Of a stretch of DNA of 64,000 nt, positions 1 to 8,329 are shown in pieces. The notes below the pieces were generated by a model. The model was not told the DNA's origin, did not search any database, and worked only from the letters and a program-made list of their open reading frames with translations. Numbering within the stretch: the first letter of the stretch is position 1; every line of letters starts with the position of its first letter. Both the position numbers and the translations under genes were made by a program. The DNA lies in the IMG/VR virus record IMGVR_UViG_3300025162_000016, positions 250,001 to 314,000 of that record. The stretch is one strand, 5' to 3'. Source of the stretch: a virus.

Positions 1-91
1 AAGTGTATTGATTATCAATAGCAAACTTTTCCCCCCATGTGCTTTTTCCACTAGCAGGTGGACCTATCAAAATTACAGCAACATTTTTCAT
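1..91 (-). CDS. P-loop kinase, N-terminal 30 residues (probable polynucleotide kinase)
   Basis: The frame starts at the ATG at 91 and runs off the window. It opens MKNVAVILIGPPASGKST, a Walker A P-loop (GPPASGKS) preceded by a hydrophobic beta strand, as in phage polynucleotide kinases. It lies 3 bp downstream of an RNA ligase on the same strand, which supports a 5'-end-healing kinase of an RNA-repair pair (inference). Only the N-terminus is visible, so another P-loop NMP kinase cannot be excluded. Confidence 0.6.
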   Translation of the reverse strand, partial: MKNVAVILIGPPASGKSTWGEKFAIDNQYT

Positions 92-94
92 ATT

Positions 95-1183
95 TTATTT
101 TTTAAGAACTTGCCAAAATAGTTTACGTATTTGATCGTTTGATAGTGGTTTGGAATCTAGCAAGGTAAAAACCATTGCACTGCGATTTGTTGGTCCGTAT
201 GCTGCTGTCACTTTTATTGCCTGATCCTTGCGAGCAGATAACGGTTTGAGAGTTTCATCTACATATTTTTGCATACCGGCGGCGATTTGTTGAACTTCTC
301 GCCCAGCATCACAAATGTTGCTGGCAAATCCTCTTACCATATTCCAGCATTCGAAATCGAATTGTGTCTGTAATTGTTTCTCAAATTCTTGATATGTTGG
401 TCGTTTGTAATCTAAAAATAATTCTAAAGTATTTTCAAGGGTCGCACTTTCTTTGAACCGATGAAGTTTAAGATAGACACTGGCTTTAATTTTATGTATT
501 TCTTGAGAATTATTAGAATATAAACAAACTCCTTCTTTATCTGTCCATGTAGATACATTATCTAATAATTCCGGTATGGATGTAAATGAAAAAGATTGAG
601 GACGTTTTAGATTTAGTGCCATTCCCAATTTTTCTAACTCTGATTGGGGCATCAAGGAATAATCATTTTTATTTACTGCTCCTACTAACCAAAACTCCGG
701 CTCCGGTCCATAATCTAAAATAATTTTCAAATTGGGAGTGGTGATTTCACATAAAAGAGTATACTGTGGATTTGCTTTTAGCCATTCTACAACCATAGGA
801 TACTTGGCTAAACAATATTCAAAGTCAGAAGCATTCCCCATGGTTAAATATGAAAGGGTTCCTCTGGTTCGCATGGATAATTGATTATTAATATAATCCA
901 AAATAGCACAACTTCCATCAATTTTCTCAACGAATGTACAATTATTAATAGATAAAGGAACGGGAAAATTTTCGGGATTTTCCCCGAAATTTACGAATTT
1001 AAAAAATCCTCCGGAAAGCAAATTACCATCAAAATCCCAAATACTCGACCGGAAGATTTTGTTTTTCTGTGTAAATTTTGTACCGATATGATTTGGAATT
1101 ATTAATTTAGCGGATATACCACAAAAAATCCCTTCTTTTATGATAAATTCGGAAAAATCATAATCTTCAAAGTTTATTTTCAT
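95..1183 (-). CDS. T4 Rnl1-like ATP-dependent RNA ligase
   Basis: A 362-aa protein with nucleotidyltransferase ligase motifs in order: motif I VEKIDGSCAI (KxDGS, adenylated Lys near residue 89), a motif III-like segment LLCEITTP, motif IV KEGVCLY and motif V HKIKASVYLKLH. Length and motif spacing fit the T4 RNA ligase 1 family, which seals broken tRNA or other RNA ends. It is followed 3 bp later by a P-loop kinase and sits in a minus-strand cluster with a second RNA ligase and a cyclic-phosphate receiver-like protein. The likely role is repair of host anticodon-nuclease damage. Confidence 0.8.
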   Translation of the reverse strand: MKINFEDYDFSEFIIKEGIFCGISAKLIIPNHIGTKFTQKNKIFRSSIWDFDGNLLSGGFFKFVNFGENPENFPVPLSINNCTFVEKIDGSCAILDYINNQLSMRTRGTLSYLTMGNASDFEYCLAKYPMVVEWLKANPQYTLLCEITTPNLKIILDYGPEPEFWLVGAVNKNDYSLMPQSELEKLGMALNLKRPQSFSFTSIPELLDNVSTWTDKEGVCLYSNNSQEIHKIKASVYLKLHRFKESATLENTLELFLDYKRPTYQEFEKQLQTQFDFECWNMVRGFASNICDAGREVQQIAAGMQKYVDETLKPLSARKDQAIKVTAAYGPTNRSAMVFTLLDSKPLSNDQIRKLFWQVLKK

Positions 1184-1300
1184 ATTTTTTCTTCTTACGT
1201 GACATTAGTCTTAGATTTTACTAGGTACTACCACAATAAAGCTATTTTCGTCTGTGTGTTATTCACTTTGTCATGCATTATATCGATCTAATATAAAAAG

Positions 1301-1690
1301 TCAACTCTTATTTTTGAATGCTGCTTGAATTTGTGGAAATCTATCTAAATAATCACAGATGTTCTTTCGTCCTACTGTATTGAACGAATGGACATAAAAA
1401 CCGGGCAAATCCATGTTATTGTCGAGACAATATTCAACCAACCATTTTGCGCAGTCGAGTCCGGTTTTTTCTACGAAGCCCTCGGTTTTGTTTTGATCTT
1501 CGTAACTAAGGTCATGATCATATGCAATTAAAGCTGGTAATCTTCGGAGAGTTATTATTTCTACAAATTCCTTATATGAGCGAACGATTTCCCATTTATA
1601 ATGAGATGGAAAATCTACCCATTCCCCATTATGGATTGCACGTTTAACTGTTGTCGGAATTCTTACATCGTCCAAAAAAAGATTATACAT
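1301..1690 (-). CDS. cyclic-phosphate processing receiver-like domain protein
   Basis: A 129-aa protein beginning MYNLFLDDVRIP, with LIAYDHDLSYED near the middle and YVHSFNTVGRKNI near the end. The LDD.R.P, DHDL and HS.N..G pattern is typical of the receiver-like family (cREC/cPPRD) found in RNA-repair operons and proposed to process 2',3'-cyclic phosphate ends. It lies 6 bp downstream of an RNA ligase and 117 bp before another, so context agrees. Family assignment is by motif; the reaction is inferred. Confidence 0.65.
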   Translation of the reverse strand: MYNLFLDDVRIPTTVKRAIHNGEWVDFPSHYKWEIVRSYKEFVEIITLRRLPALIAYDHDLSYEDQNKTEGFVEKTGLDCAKWLVEYCLDNNMDLPGFYVHSFNTVGRKNICDYLDRFPQIQAAFKNKS

Positions 1691-1696
1691 AATATT

Positions 1697-2581
1697 TTAT
1701 CTGGAACCGATTTGAAAATTTAAATATGTTTTGTAACTCATTGCTGTTTTTTTACCAATTGCTTTATTTACTGCTTCACTAGGGACAAACTCATTTTGTC
1801 CCTCTCTGTTTACGTCTTCAATCATAGCAGAAATTATATCTCGCATACGTTCTATATTATGTCCTGGCAATTTATCGAGGATATGTTGGAGTCTTGTTGC
1901 TGTAACATATTCTTCGGCAATTTTTTCTGCATCTTCCAATACCTGCATTTTAGTTGGATCAACTACGGGGCGAGGAGTTTTTGTTTCACGGAAGTCATCT
2001 CCTTTGTGTTTAGCAACAATACGAGAACCGTTGTTTCGAGTTAATTCGATAATTGGTTTCAATACAACGCCTTCCCGTTTTTGGGGATTGACGAGTCTAT
2101 CTCCAAATTGTCCATATGGAACAATCGCCATTCCTGCCGGACAATTGATATCCGCTCCATCTGGTGCAATCATACTCACCCCATTCCGAATGGCTTGCAC
2201 TGATGGAGCATCCCGCTGTTCATCGAGAGTTTTCAAATCGGTGGAAACTTTAACGTAGTGAACAAAAGCTAAACCAAGGGTTTTTACAAAACTTTCTGCA
2301 TTTGGCACGTCTAACCACATATTGTCAATAATGACATCGAATGCGACAAATTTCATTTCCTTGCCATATGTTTTGCTCATGCCTTGGCATTTTCCACCAT
2401 ATACCTCCCCATAAACAGTAGCTTTACGTCCCGCCCCTATTCCTGCTTCGAGTAATTTGGATTTGATGGCATCTGCGTTAAATAATAATATGAATTTTTC
2501 ATGTTTCTCCCCGCCTGAGAAGAATGATAAATTAGTTCCATCCCAAGATAAGTGTGCGCTTGATCCGTGTATCTTTTCCAA
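1697..2581 (-). CDS. Rnl2-like RNA ligase with no conventional start for its N-terminus
   Basis: A 294-aa frame from a TTG at 2581. Motif I EKIHGSSAHL places the adenylated Lys at residue 3, followed by YGEVYGGKCQG (motif III), REGVVLKP (motif IV) and IVAKHKG (motif V). Rnl2-type ligases normally have about 34 residues before motif I. The same frame stays open upstream to about 2690 and encodes plausible ligase sequence (YRPEAQTIFLFKEVWALEKI) but contains no ATG, GTG or earlier TTG. The N-terminus therefore either starts at a non-standard codon or was displaced when the 90-bp repeat at 2671-2760 was inserted. Confidence 0.7.
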   Translation of the reverse strand: MEKIHGSSAHLSWDGTNLSFFSGGEKHEKFILLFNADAIKSKLLEAGIGAGRKATVYGEVYGGKCQGMSKTYGKEMKFVAFDVIIDNMWLDVPNAESFVKTLGLAFVHYVKVSTDLKTLDEQRDAPSVQAIRNGVSMIAPDGADINCPAGMAIVPYGQFGDRLVNPQKREGVVLKPIIELTRNNGSRIVAKHKGDDFRETKTPRPVVDPTKMQVLEDAEKIAEEYVTATRLQHILDKLPGHNIERMRDIISAMIEDVNREGQNEFVPSEAVNKAIGKKTAMSYKTYLNFQIGSR

Positions 2582-2670
2582 TGCCCAAACTTCTTTAAAT
2601 AAAAAAATTGTTTGTGCTTCTGGGCGATAGAGATTACTTATATGTGCGTATCCGATATATGCCTTTCCAG

Positions 2671-2760
2671 TGGCAGTAGTTTTAGATTTTACTAAGCACT
2701 ACCACTATCTAATGTTATTATAGTTCTACTCAGTGGGTTGCTTTCCCAAAATCTTGTAAT
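2671..2760. repeat. 90-bp direct repeat, copy A
   Basis: Near-identical to 2976-3065. Each copy contains the end of a short ORF (a TRFW/TKFW...PLSR...DSGS tail on the minus strand) and then the motif TTAGTAAAATCTAA. A shorter third copy lies at 1202-1232 upstream of the Rnl1-like gene. On the minus strand each copy precedes a gene of the RNA-repair cluster, so it may be a shared 5' regulatory element or the footprint of segmental duplication. Confidence 0.75.
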
Positions 2761-2919
2761 GTAGTCAACTACAGATTTAGGAAGTTTAATATATTTTTTA
2801 TGAATTGGTTGGATAGCCCACCTTGTAGTTCTATAAATTATTGAACGAAAGAGTTTTGAGTCTTGCGTTTTGAGGATTGAATATTGAGACATTGAGACTT
2901 TAGTTTTGAAACAACTCAT
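2692..2919 (-). CDS. small protein of unknown function
   Basis: A 75-aa basic protein. The frame is open further upstream (an extra ...DIYTKDTDADRQLFNL before the ATG) directly after repeat copy B, just as in the adjacent ligase, so its start is also uncertain. Its C-terminal TRFWESNPLSR...DSGSA is duplicated as a free tail in the 2976-3065 repeat, suggesting partial tandem duplication. No family recognised. Confidence 0.4.
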   Translation of the reverse strand: MSCFKTKVSMSQYSILKTQDSKLFRSIIYRTTRWAIQPIHKKYIKLPKSVVDYITRFWESNPLSRTIITLDSGSA

Positions 2920-2975
2920 TAAATTAAAAAGTTGTCTATCGGCGTCCGTGTCTTTAGTATAGATATCCAGTGTTG

Positions 2976-3065
2976 TGGCAGTGGTCTTAGATTTTACTAA
3001 GTACTACCGCTGTCCAATATTATTATAATTCTACTCAGTGGGCTACCTTCCCAAAATTTTGTAAT
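2976..3065. repeat. 90-bp direct repeat, copy B
   Basis: Second copy of the 2671-2760 element, about 85-90% identical by eye. It lies between the 2692-2919 ORF and the coiled-coil gene at 3070. Confidence 0.75.
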
Positions 3066-3069
3066 TATA

Positions 3070-3531
3070 TTATTCGGGGAGTGATGTAACCGAATTATAT
3101 AAATCTATTTCATCCTGCATCTCGGCTATTTGAGTTTGTATTGTAGATATAAATATATCACATTTTTCTTGATCGATGAAGCTATCCCATTTATAGGTTA
3201 GTTTTTCTTGATTATAGCCGACTGAGGTAATTTCATCCCCGACTCGTTTCGGCAAAGAATTAAGAAATGCGATATGTGATTTCAATTCCGCCATTCGTTC
3301 CAATTTAGAATAAATGCCGATATTGGCGGTGGAAATCTTGCCTTTAATTTCACCTAATTGAATAGATAGTTCTAAAATCTTATCATAGACCGATTTACGC
3401 TCAATGGTTGATACACTATCACTACGTCTAGCATTTTCCCGTTGAAGAATTTGCTGTTGACGAGCAATCTCACCTGCAAGGCGATTTTTTTGTTTCAATG
3501 CCCATGCTAAAGTTTTAGTATTATTTATCAT
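3070..3531 (-). CDS. coiled-coil protein, unknown function
   Basis: A 153-aa, Lys/Glu/Gln-rich, predominantly helical sequence with heptad-like stretches (LAGEIARQQQILQREN; IQTQIAEMQDEIDLYN). No catalytic motif seen. First gene of the minus-strand cluster, divergent from the glycosyltransferase at 3617. Confidence 0.6.
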   Translation of the reverse strand: MINNTKTLAWALKQKNRLAGEIARQQQILQRENARRSDSVSTIERKSVYDKILELSIQLGEIKGKISTANIGIYSKLERMAELKSHIAFLNSLPKRVGDEITSVGYNQEKLTYKWDSFIDQEKCDIFISTIQTQIAEMQDEIDLYNSVTSLPE

Positions 3532-3616
3532 TGCCGCATGATATCATAACTATGGATTTTGTCAAGGAGAAACATTTTAAGTTGGTTGCGGCAATAGTTA
3601 TTGATAGAACAAACAT

Positions 3617-4642
3617 ATGCCGAAAATTTTATTTATTTGCAAGAAACGCCATACAAACTATGGAATTTCTTATGGGTTATTAAATTCATGTCTTTTTGTA
3701 TCTAATGCTCTAAATAAACTAGGCATTAAATCGAAGGCAATATCCGTAGTTGACAATAACTGTATTGATCGAGAAGTATCACATTATCGTCCCACTCATG
3801 TATTTATAGAAGCATTATGGGTGGTGCCGGAAAAATTTAAAGTATTAATACCACTACACCCGACCGTAAAATGGTATGTTCGGTTACATAGTAAAACGCC
3901 TTTTCTAGCCAATGAAGGAATTGCAATGGAATGGCTAATGGGATATGAGGAAATTCGTAAAGAATATGGTAATCTCATGATTTCTCCTAATTCCAAGGAA
4001 TTGTGTCATGATTTAAATATTTCTTGTCATATACCTACTGCTTATACCCCGAATGTGTATTTTCCTCCTGATCTCCCTTCTATTTCAACTGAAGTATTAG
4101 AACAGCATCCTCCCATTCTGAATGTCGGTTGTTTCGGTGCAATTCGCCCCTTTAAAAATCAATTAGTACAAGCTATTGCTGCCATTGCTTTTGCGGAAAA
4201 GATACATAAAACATTACATTTTCATATTAATGCGACTCGGCTTGAGCAGCATGGAGAACAGACTTATCGTAATATTAAACATCTCTTTAAAGGATCGAAA
4301 CATGAATTGGTAGAGCATCCTTGGTGTGATCATGCGGCATTTATATTATTAGTGAAAAAAATGGATATTGGGTTACAGGTATCTTTTTCAGAGACATTTA
4401 ATATTGTCGCCGCCGACTTTGTTTCGGTGAATATCCCGTTAGTTGGTTCATCGGAAATTCAGTGGTTATCATGCGGTTACAAAGCCAATCCGACTAATAC
4501 TGATGATATTATTTTTAGAATGGGATTTGCTTATTATGGGAAAAAAATAGGACTTCAAATTTTTAATAAAATTGGATTGTATTTTCATAACTCCAAGGCA
4601 ATGTCAGCGTGGATGGAATTATTGCAAGTTGGAAATAGTTGA
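3617..4642 (+). CDS. glycosyltransferase (GT-B, GT4-like)
   Basis: A 341-aa protein. The N-terminal half opens PKILFICKKRHTNYGISYG, a Rossmann-like GT-B start. The C-terminal half has NVGCFGAIRPFKNQ (the GxxRPxKN region of nucleotide-sugar glycosyltransferases) and GLQVSFSETFNIVAADFV, matching the acidic donor-sugar motif of GT4 enzymes. It probably adds a sugar to phage DNA, a virion protein or a host surface molecule; the acceptor cannot be inferred. It stands alone on the plus strand. Confidence 0.6.
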   Translation: MPKILFICKKRHTNYGISYGLLNSCLFVSNALNKLGIKSKAISVVDNNCIDREVSHYRPTHVFIEALWVVPEKFKVLIPLHPTVKWYVRLHSKTPFLANEGIAMEWLMGYEEIRKEYGNLMISPNSKELCHDLNISCHIPTAYTPNVYFPPDLPSISTEVLEQHPPILNVGCFGAIRPFKNQLVQAIAAIAFAEKIHKTLHFHINATRLEQHGEQTYRNIKHLFKGSKHELVEHPWCDHAAFILLVKKMDIGLQVSFSETFNIVAADFVSVNIPLVGSSEIQWLSCGYKANPTNTDDIIFRMGFAYYGKKIGLQIFNKIGLYFHNSKAMSAWMELLQVGNS

Positions 4643-4722
4643 TGTCATCGAAAACGTACTTGACTTTTTCTCGATGTGTGATAAGGTGTTTGAAGCTGGT
4701 AATACGCCAGATAAAAACATAT

Positions 4723-4929
4723 ATGAAGAATCGTAATAATAAATCAAATCGTAAGCCACGTAATCGCATTGCCATCTATTATAAGAGTCATGGCCAATTT
4801 ATCGGACCTTATAACGGGATGACGTTTTCACAGAAAGAAATCTCTGGTTTGCGTGAGGATGGTACACTCAATCATGTGAGTAATTATGTCCTTCGCTCTC
4901 CGTTGCAACTTCGTCGCCGGGTAGCATAA
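4723..4929 (+). CDS. small basic protein, unknown function
   Basis: 68 aa from the ATG at 4723. A longer frame opens at 4639, but a TTGACT-N16-TAAGGT promoter lies inside it, so the downstream ATG is preferred. The N-terminus is rich in Arg, Lys and Asn (MKNRNNKSNRKPRNRIAIYY). Followed by a strong terminator. Confidence 0.55.
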   Translation: MKNRNNKSNRKPRNRIAIYYKSHGQFIGPYNGMTFSQKEISGLREDGTLNHVSNYVLRSPLQLRRRVA

Positions 4930-4940
4930 ATAGTTACAAA

Positions 4941-4977
4941 AAATAGCGCACGGAGTCAATAGCTTCGTGCGCTATTT
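4941..4977 (+). terminator. rho-independent-like terminator
   Basis: Perfect 12-bp stem AAATAGCGCACG/CGTGCGCTATTT around a 13-nt loop, just downstream of the 4723 gene and followed by A/T-rich sequence. The flanking AAA/TTT allows action in both directions. Confidence 0.8.
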
Positions 4978-5020
4978 AAATTTAATAAAAATAAAATAAA
5001 ATAAAAATATGTTGTTTTGG

Positions 5021-5215
5021 ATGCGAGTAAAAATTACGGTTAAGGTTTTCGGTATCTCCGGACCTTTTGAAGAAATTAAAGTTCAGTTGGTTAATGCTCA
5101 CTCGGAACATGAGGCTAAAAAGAAATTTGAAGATGCAATTCATAGAAATAAATCTAACATGCAAGCCGAATCTATTCAATTTCAATACCTCGAATTCACC
5201 GGTACCCTTTCTTAA
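5021..5215 (+). CDS. small protein, unknown function
   Basis: 64 aa from the ATG at 5021 (MRVKITVKVFG); an in-frame ATG at 5009 adds four residues. Alternating beta pattern followed by AHSEHEAKKKFEDAI resembles small phage proteins with one beta-sheet and a helix. No family named. Confidence 0.5.
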   Translation: MRVKITVKVFGISGPFEEIKVQLVNAHSEHEAKKKFEDAIHRNKSNMQAESIQFQYLEFTGTLS

Positions 5216-5224
5216 TATTTCCTC

Positions 5225-5252
5225 TTGACTTTTGATTCTATATCGATATAAT
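5225..5252 (+). promoter_or_regulatory. sigma70-type promoter of a leaderless gene
   Basis: TTGACT (5225-5230), 16-nt spacer, TATAAT (5247-5252). The ATG of the next gene is at 5258, only 5 nt after the -10, so transcription should start on the start codon itself. Confidence 0.8.
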
Positions 5253-5257
5253 CCCAT

Positions 5258-5497
5258 ATGATGAATATTAAAACTGAATTTGGCATTGGTGCGAAAGTAT
5301 TTTTCCTTCAAAATAATACTCTTTATTATAAGGAAATTTCGGAGATTAAAATCTCAGTTAGAATTGTGGCGGGAACTGTTATTAGTTACGTATTCCATGG
5401 GTTGGAATATCATGGTTGTGAAGACACCGAAAAATTTGAATCGGAATTGGCTCTTAGTAAGGAAGAATTAATTGCAAAACTAACGGTAAATTATTAA
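5258..5497 (+). CDS. small protein, unknown function
   Basis: 79 aa, start fixed by the promoter immediately upstream. Sequence MMNIKTEFGIGAKVFFLQNN and later YKEISEIKISV suggest a small SH3/KOW-like beta barrel (weak inference). Followed 16 bp later by another small gene. Confidence 0.6.
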   Translation: MMNIKTEFGIGAKVFFLQNNTLYYKEISEIKISVRIVAGTVISYVFHGLEYHGCEDTEKFESELALSKEELIAKLTVNY

Positions 5498-5513
5498 ATT
5501 ATTAAATTAATAT

Positions 5514-5753
5514 ATGGATAAAGTTTGGAAAAGTAAACTGGACGACAAATACGACGTATTTGTTGAGAGCGCCGGAAATGGGTATCAGGGGTTTCTTGTT
5601 ATTATAGCGAACAATAAAGAACTTCTTCGAGAAACCGTGTCTATTGCATATGCTGCGAGATTCGGACCTGATGCTGGAGATGTTTCCCTATGGGAAAATC
5701 GGTGTTGCGAATTGATCGACAAGTTAAATGTTATCCCGGTAATGGAATCCTGA
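5514..5753 (+). CDS. small protein, unknown function
   Basis: 79 aa, acidic; no recognisable motif. Lies between small genes and the DHFR gene in the same orientation with 13-16 bp gaps, so probably co-transcribed. Confidence 0.55.
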   Translation: MDKVWKSKLDDKYDVFVESAGNGYQGFLVIIANNKELLRETVSIAYAARFGPDAGDVSLWENRCCELIDKLNVIPVMES

Positions 5754-5766
5754 TAAAATATAAAAT

Positions 5767-6267
5767 ATGAAAGCTATAGCGGCAATGGATGTTGATCGGA
5801 TAACCGGGTTTCGTAGGAAGTTGCTTTGGACATCAATTCCCGATAATTTGGAATTGTTTAAAGAAATGTCTGTGGGCAATGCTCTAGTCATGGGACAATC
5901 TATGTTTCAATCCGCCAAGATTTTTCCGGATAGATTTATTTATGTATTGACAAATAATGCTGATAAAATTTCTTCTACAAGTCAACTCATTAAATGTCTA
6001 AACGATGACGGATTGCATCATTGCTATATTAGTGGGGAAACTCTGAAAAAGATGATTAAGAATTTTCCTCACCGGACAAATAATTTTTGGCTATGTGGAG
6101 GTATTAAAATATATCAGGAATTTATTCCGTATTGTAATGAACTTTATATGTCACATGTATTAAATCAATATGAGGGGGATACTTATATGCCGTCATTTGA
6201 AGATAATTTTTCGAACTCTGAAATAGTTAAAGAAACTCGGGATTTTTGGGTGGTTCGTTATTGGTAA
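5767..6267 (+). CDS. folA: dihydrofolate reductase
   Basis: 166 aa, the normal DHFR length. Seen: N-terminal MKAIAAMDVDRITGF (substrate-site strand), NALVMGQSMFQS (the VMGRxT-like NADPH loop), and FWLCGGIKIYQEFIPYCNELYMSHV (GGxxxY NADPH-binding motif followed by the conserved Y.TH-like strand). It reduces dihydrofolate to tetrahydrofolate for thymidylate synthesis. A ThyX lies at 40.5 kb. The downstream methyltransferase starts 6 bp after its stop. Confidence 0.85.
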   Translation: MKAIAAMDVDRITGFRRKLLWTSIPDNLELFKEMSVGNALVMGQSMFQSAKIFPDRFIYVLTNNADKISSTSQLIKCLNDDGLHHCYISGETLKKMIKNFPHRTNNFWLCGGIKIYQEFIPYCNELYMSHVLNQYEGDTYMPSFEDNFSNSEIVKETRDFWVVRYW

Positions 6268-6272
6268 AAAAC

Positions 6273-6917
6273 ATGAATAAAAATGATTATCGGGAGCATT
6301 ATCGGGATTTGTTTGCGGGTGCGGTATACCGAGGTGAGACGAACTCAAAGAACACTAGTATAGTTAGCGGTGTAGCTTTGCCTATAAAGAATTTATTTTT
6401 GAAGGGGAAGATATATGGGAAGGTAATTGACTATGGGTGTGGGCAGGTTGATCGTAACGGCAAGTATTTGCGGGAAAACGGGTTGAAGGTATATTCATAT
6501 GATCTTAATTGGGGTACCGAAGTAGATGGTTACAGTGGGATAAGCAATATACGGATTGAAGATCATTTTGATGTTGGGTATACGAGTTATGTTTTGAATG
6601 TGGTAGGTGAGAATGATCAGGAGGATATATTGAAATATATGGATGTTCATTGTGATCATCAGTATAATGTGGTACGGAATATGGATGTATATCCGATGCT
6701 AGTTAAGGCATTAGAGCGAAGGGATAAGACGGTTATGGATTTTTATTTAAACAAGTTTGGAGGTAAGCCGGAAGATATTGGAAATAAGGAAGTGATGATG
6801 GCGTTTGCTAAATTTGGGACTAAGACGAGCAAGGGGTTTCAGAGGATAGTATATTTGGAAGGTATGGGGTATAGATTAATAGAAAAGAGTACTGGGTTTA
6901 AAATATACGAGAAGTAG
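6273..6917 (+). CDS. SAM-dependent methyltransferase-like protein
   Basis: 214 aa from the ATG at 6273 (an in-frame upstream start would overlap DHFR). KVIDYGCGQVDRNGKYL matches the glycine-rich SAM-binding motif I (DxGCG), and VYSYDLN a motif II-like acidic strand end. The catalytic motif is not clear, so target and activity are unknown. Very few C-rich codons compared with its neighbours. Confidence 0.55.
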   Translation: MNKNDYREHYRDLFAGAVYRGETNSKNTSIVSGVALPIKNLFLKGKIYGKVIDYGCGQVDRNGKYLRENGLKVYSYDLNWGTEVDGYSGISNIRIEDHFDVGYTSYVLNVVGENDQEDILKYMDVHCDHQYNVVRNMDVYPMLVKALERRDKTVMDFYLNKFGGKPEDIGNKEVMMAFAKFGTKTSKGFQRIVYLEGMGYRLIEKSTGFKIYEK

Positions 6918-7041
6918 ATATAACGGAGAAGGAAGCGTTGCATATTGCGAAGAGCATAGCTAATTCGACAAAAAAGTAAAAAACGACAACAGTTTAACCT
7001 AACGGGGCAAGAAATCCCCCGATAAAAAAGTGGGAAAAGAA

Positions 7042-7070
7042 TTGACAAATTGCGATAGATGATATAGAAT
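7042..7070 (+). promoter_or_regulatory. promoter of the DNA ligase operon
   Basis: TTGACA (7042-7047), 17-nt spacer, TAGAAT (7065-7070), giving a leader of about 35 nt before the ligase ATG. It lies in the gap 6918-7111, where nothing else is evident. Confidence 0.7.
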
Positions 7071-7111
7071 GTTAGGACTGATAGAAAATCAAAGCCATCG
7101 CATATAACATT

Positions 7112-8329
7112 ATGATTGATAACGATAAAACAAAGCCCGGCAGCACAGTATCCTTCCTCGATCTTTTTTTAACTCAAGCAAAAACAGTGAAACCGTTTCC
7201 TATTCTTTATTCCCGCACTTCAACCGGGGCGATCCAAACATGGCGGGTGGAAACCGATAATAATAAGTATAGATTTGTCACCGGACAAAAGGGAAGTTCT
7301 AATCTTGTAACAAGTGAATGGACCGTATGTGAAGGTAAAAATCTAGGTAAAGCGAATGAGACTACAGGGGAATCTCAGGCTCTTAAAGAAGCTAAAGCTG
7401 CCATGTCAAAGAAGTTTAAAAGTGGAGGATATTGGGAAAACGAAGCAGATATTGATAAAGTTAGATACATTGAACCAATTTTAGCAAAATCATATAAAGA
7501 TTATGCCGATGTTATAGATTTTTCCACGGAGGAATGGGGAGCACAGAACAAGTATAATGGAATATGCTGCCTAATAACTTCGGGCGGTGCTATCTCACGA
7601 AAAGGTGAAAAATTTGTTAGTATTCCTCATATTGTTGAAAGTTTAAAAGAATTTTTTCAACATCATCCATCGGCGGTATTACACGGAGAATTGTTTAATG
7701 ATGATTATCGTCAACAACTAAATGAAATTGCCAAATTATGTCGAAAGACCGTTCATGTCTCTTCCGAGGATTTTGCTCGAAGTAAACAATTAATACGTTA
7801 TTATATTTATGATGGATATTTTCCCGATGACAATTTGGGAGAATCCTCCCCATATAGAAATCGGAAAGCGTTTATTGATTCGGAAATTATAGGGAAATAT
7901 GCGTATTGCGAACATGTTCCTACCATTTCAATTCATAGTGAAGCAGAGTTGGATATTGAGTTTAAAACCCGCCTTAAACGTGGCGATGAAGGTAATATTC
8001 TTAGGAATATGAATATGCCATATGAACACAAACGTAGTCGGAACTTGTTGAAAGTAAAGGAGTTATGTGATTCAGAAGCAATTATTTTAGATATTAAAGA
8101 GGGTAACGGTAATTGGGCCGGGACCGGAAAGATTATTACTCTTAAATGGAATGATAAGGTGTTTGATGCCACATTCAAAGGAACAATGGAAGAGGGTAGA
8201 ATCTTTTTGAGTGAGAAAAATAAATGGATTGGTCGAGAAGTGACATTTCTATATAATGGTTTAACTGGATTAGGAGTTCCTAATTATGCCAGGGTGGAAA
8301 TCAACAATTGTTTAAAGGGAGATCGTTAA
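7112..8329 (+). CDS. ATP-dependent DNA ligase with N-terminal WGR-like region
   Basis: 405 aa. Residues about 25-110 (RTSTGAIQTWRVE...NETTGESQALKEA) form the WGR-like domain found at the start of some phage ligases. The catalytic part follows: motif I AQNKYNGICCL (adenylated Lys in KxNG), motif III VLHGELFND, motif IV DEGNILRNM, motif V LLKVKE, then an OB-fold tail (GTGKIITLKW). It seals nicks in phage DNA. The downstream exonuclease starts immediately after the stop, so they form one operon. Confidence 0.85.
   Translation: MIDNDKTKPGSTVSFLDLFLTQAKTVKPFPILYSRTSTGAIQTWRVETDNNKYRFVTGQKGSSNLVTSEWTVCEGKNLGKANETTGESQALKEAKAAMSKKFKSGGYWENEADIDKVRYIEPILAKSYKDYADVIDFSTEEWGAQNKYNGICCLITSGGAISRKGEKFVSIPHIVESLKEFFQHHPSAVLHGELFNDDYRQQLNEIAKLCRKTVHVSSEDFARSKQLIRYYIYDGYFPDDNLGESSPYRNRKAFIDSEIIGKYAYCEHVPTISIHSEAELDIEFKTRLKRGDEGNILRNMNMPYEHKRSRNLLKVKELCDSEAIILDIKEGNGNWAGTGKIITLKWNDKVFDATFKGTMEEGRIFLSEKNKWIGREVTFLYNGLTGLGVPNYARVEINNCLKGDR

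Noticed and set aside
6900-6985. Frameshifted extension of the 6273 methyltransferase-like gene
   Set aside because: A short open frame continues after the stop, but there is no slippery site and the extension has no recognisable homology.
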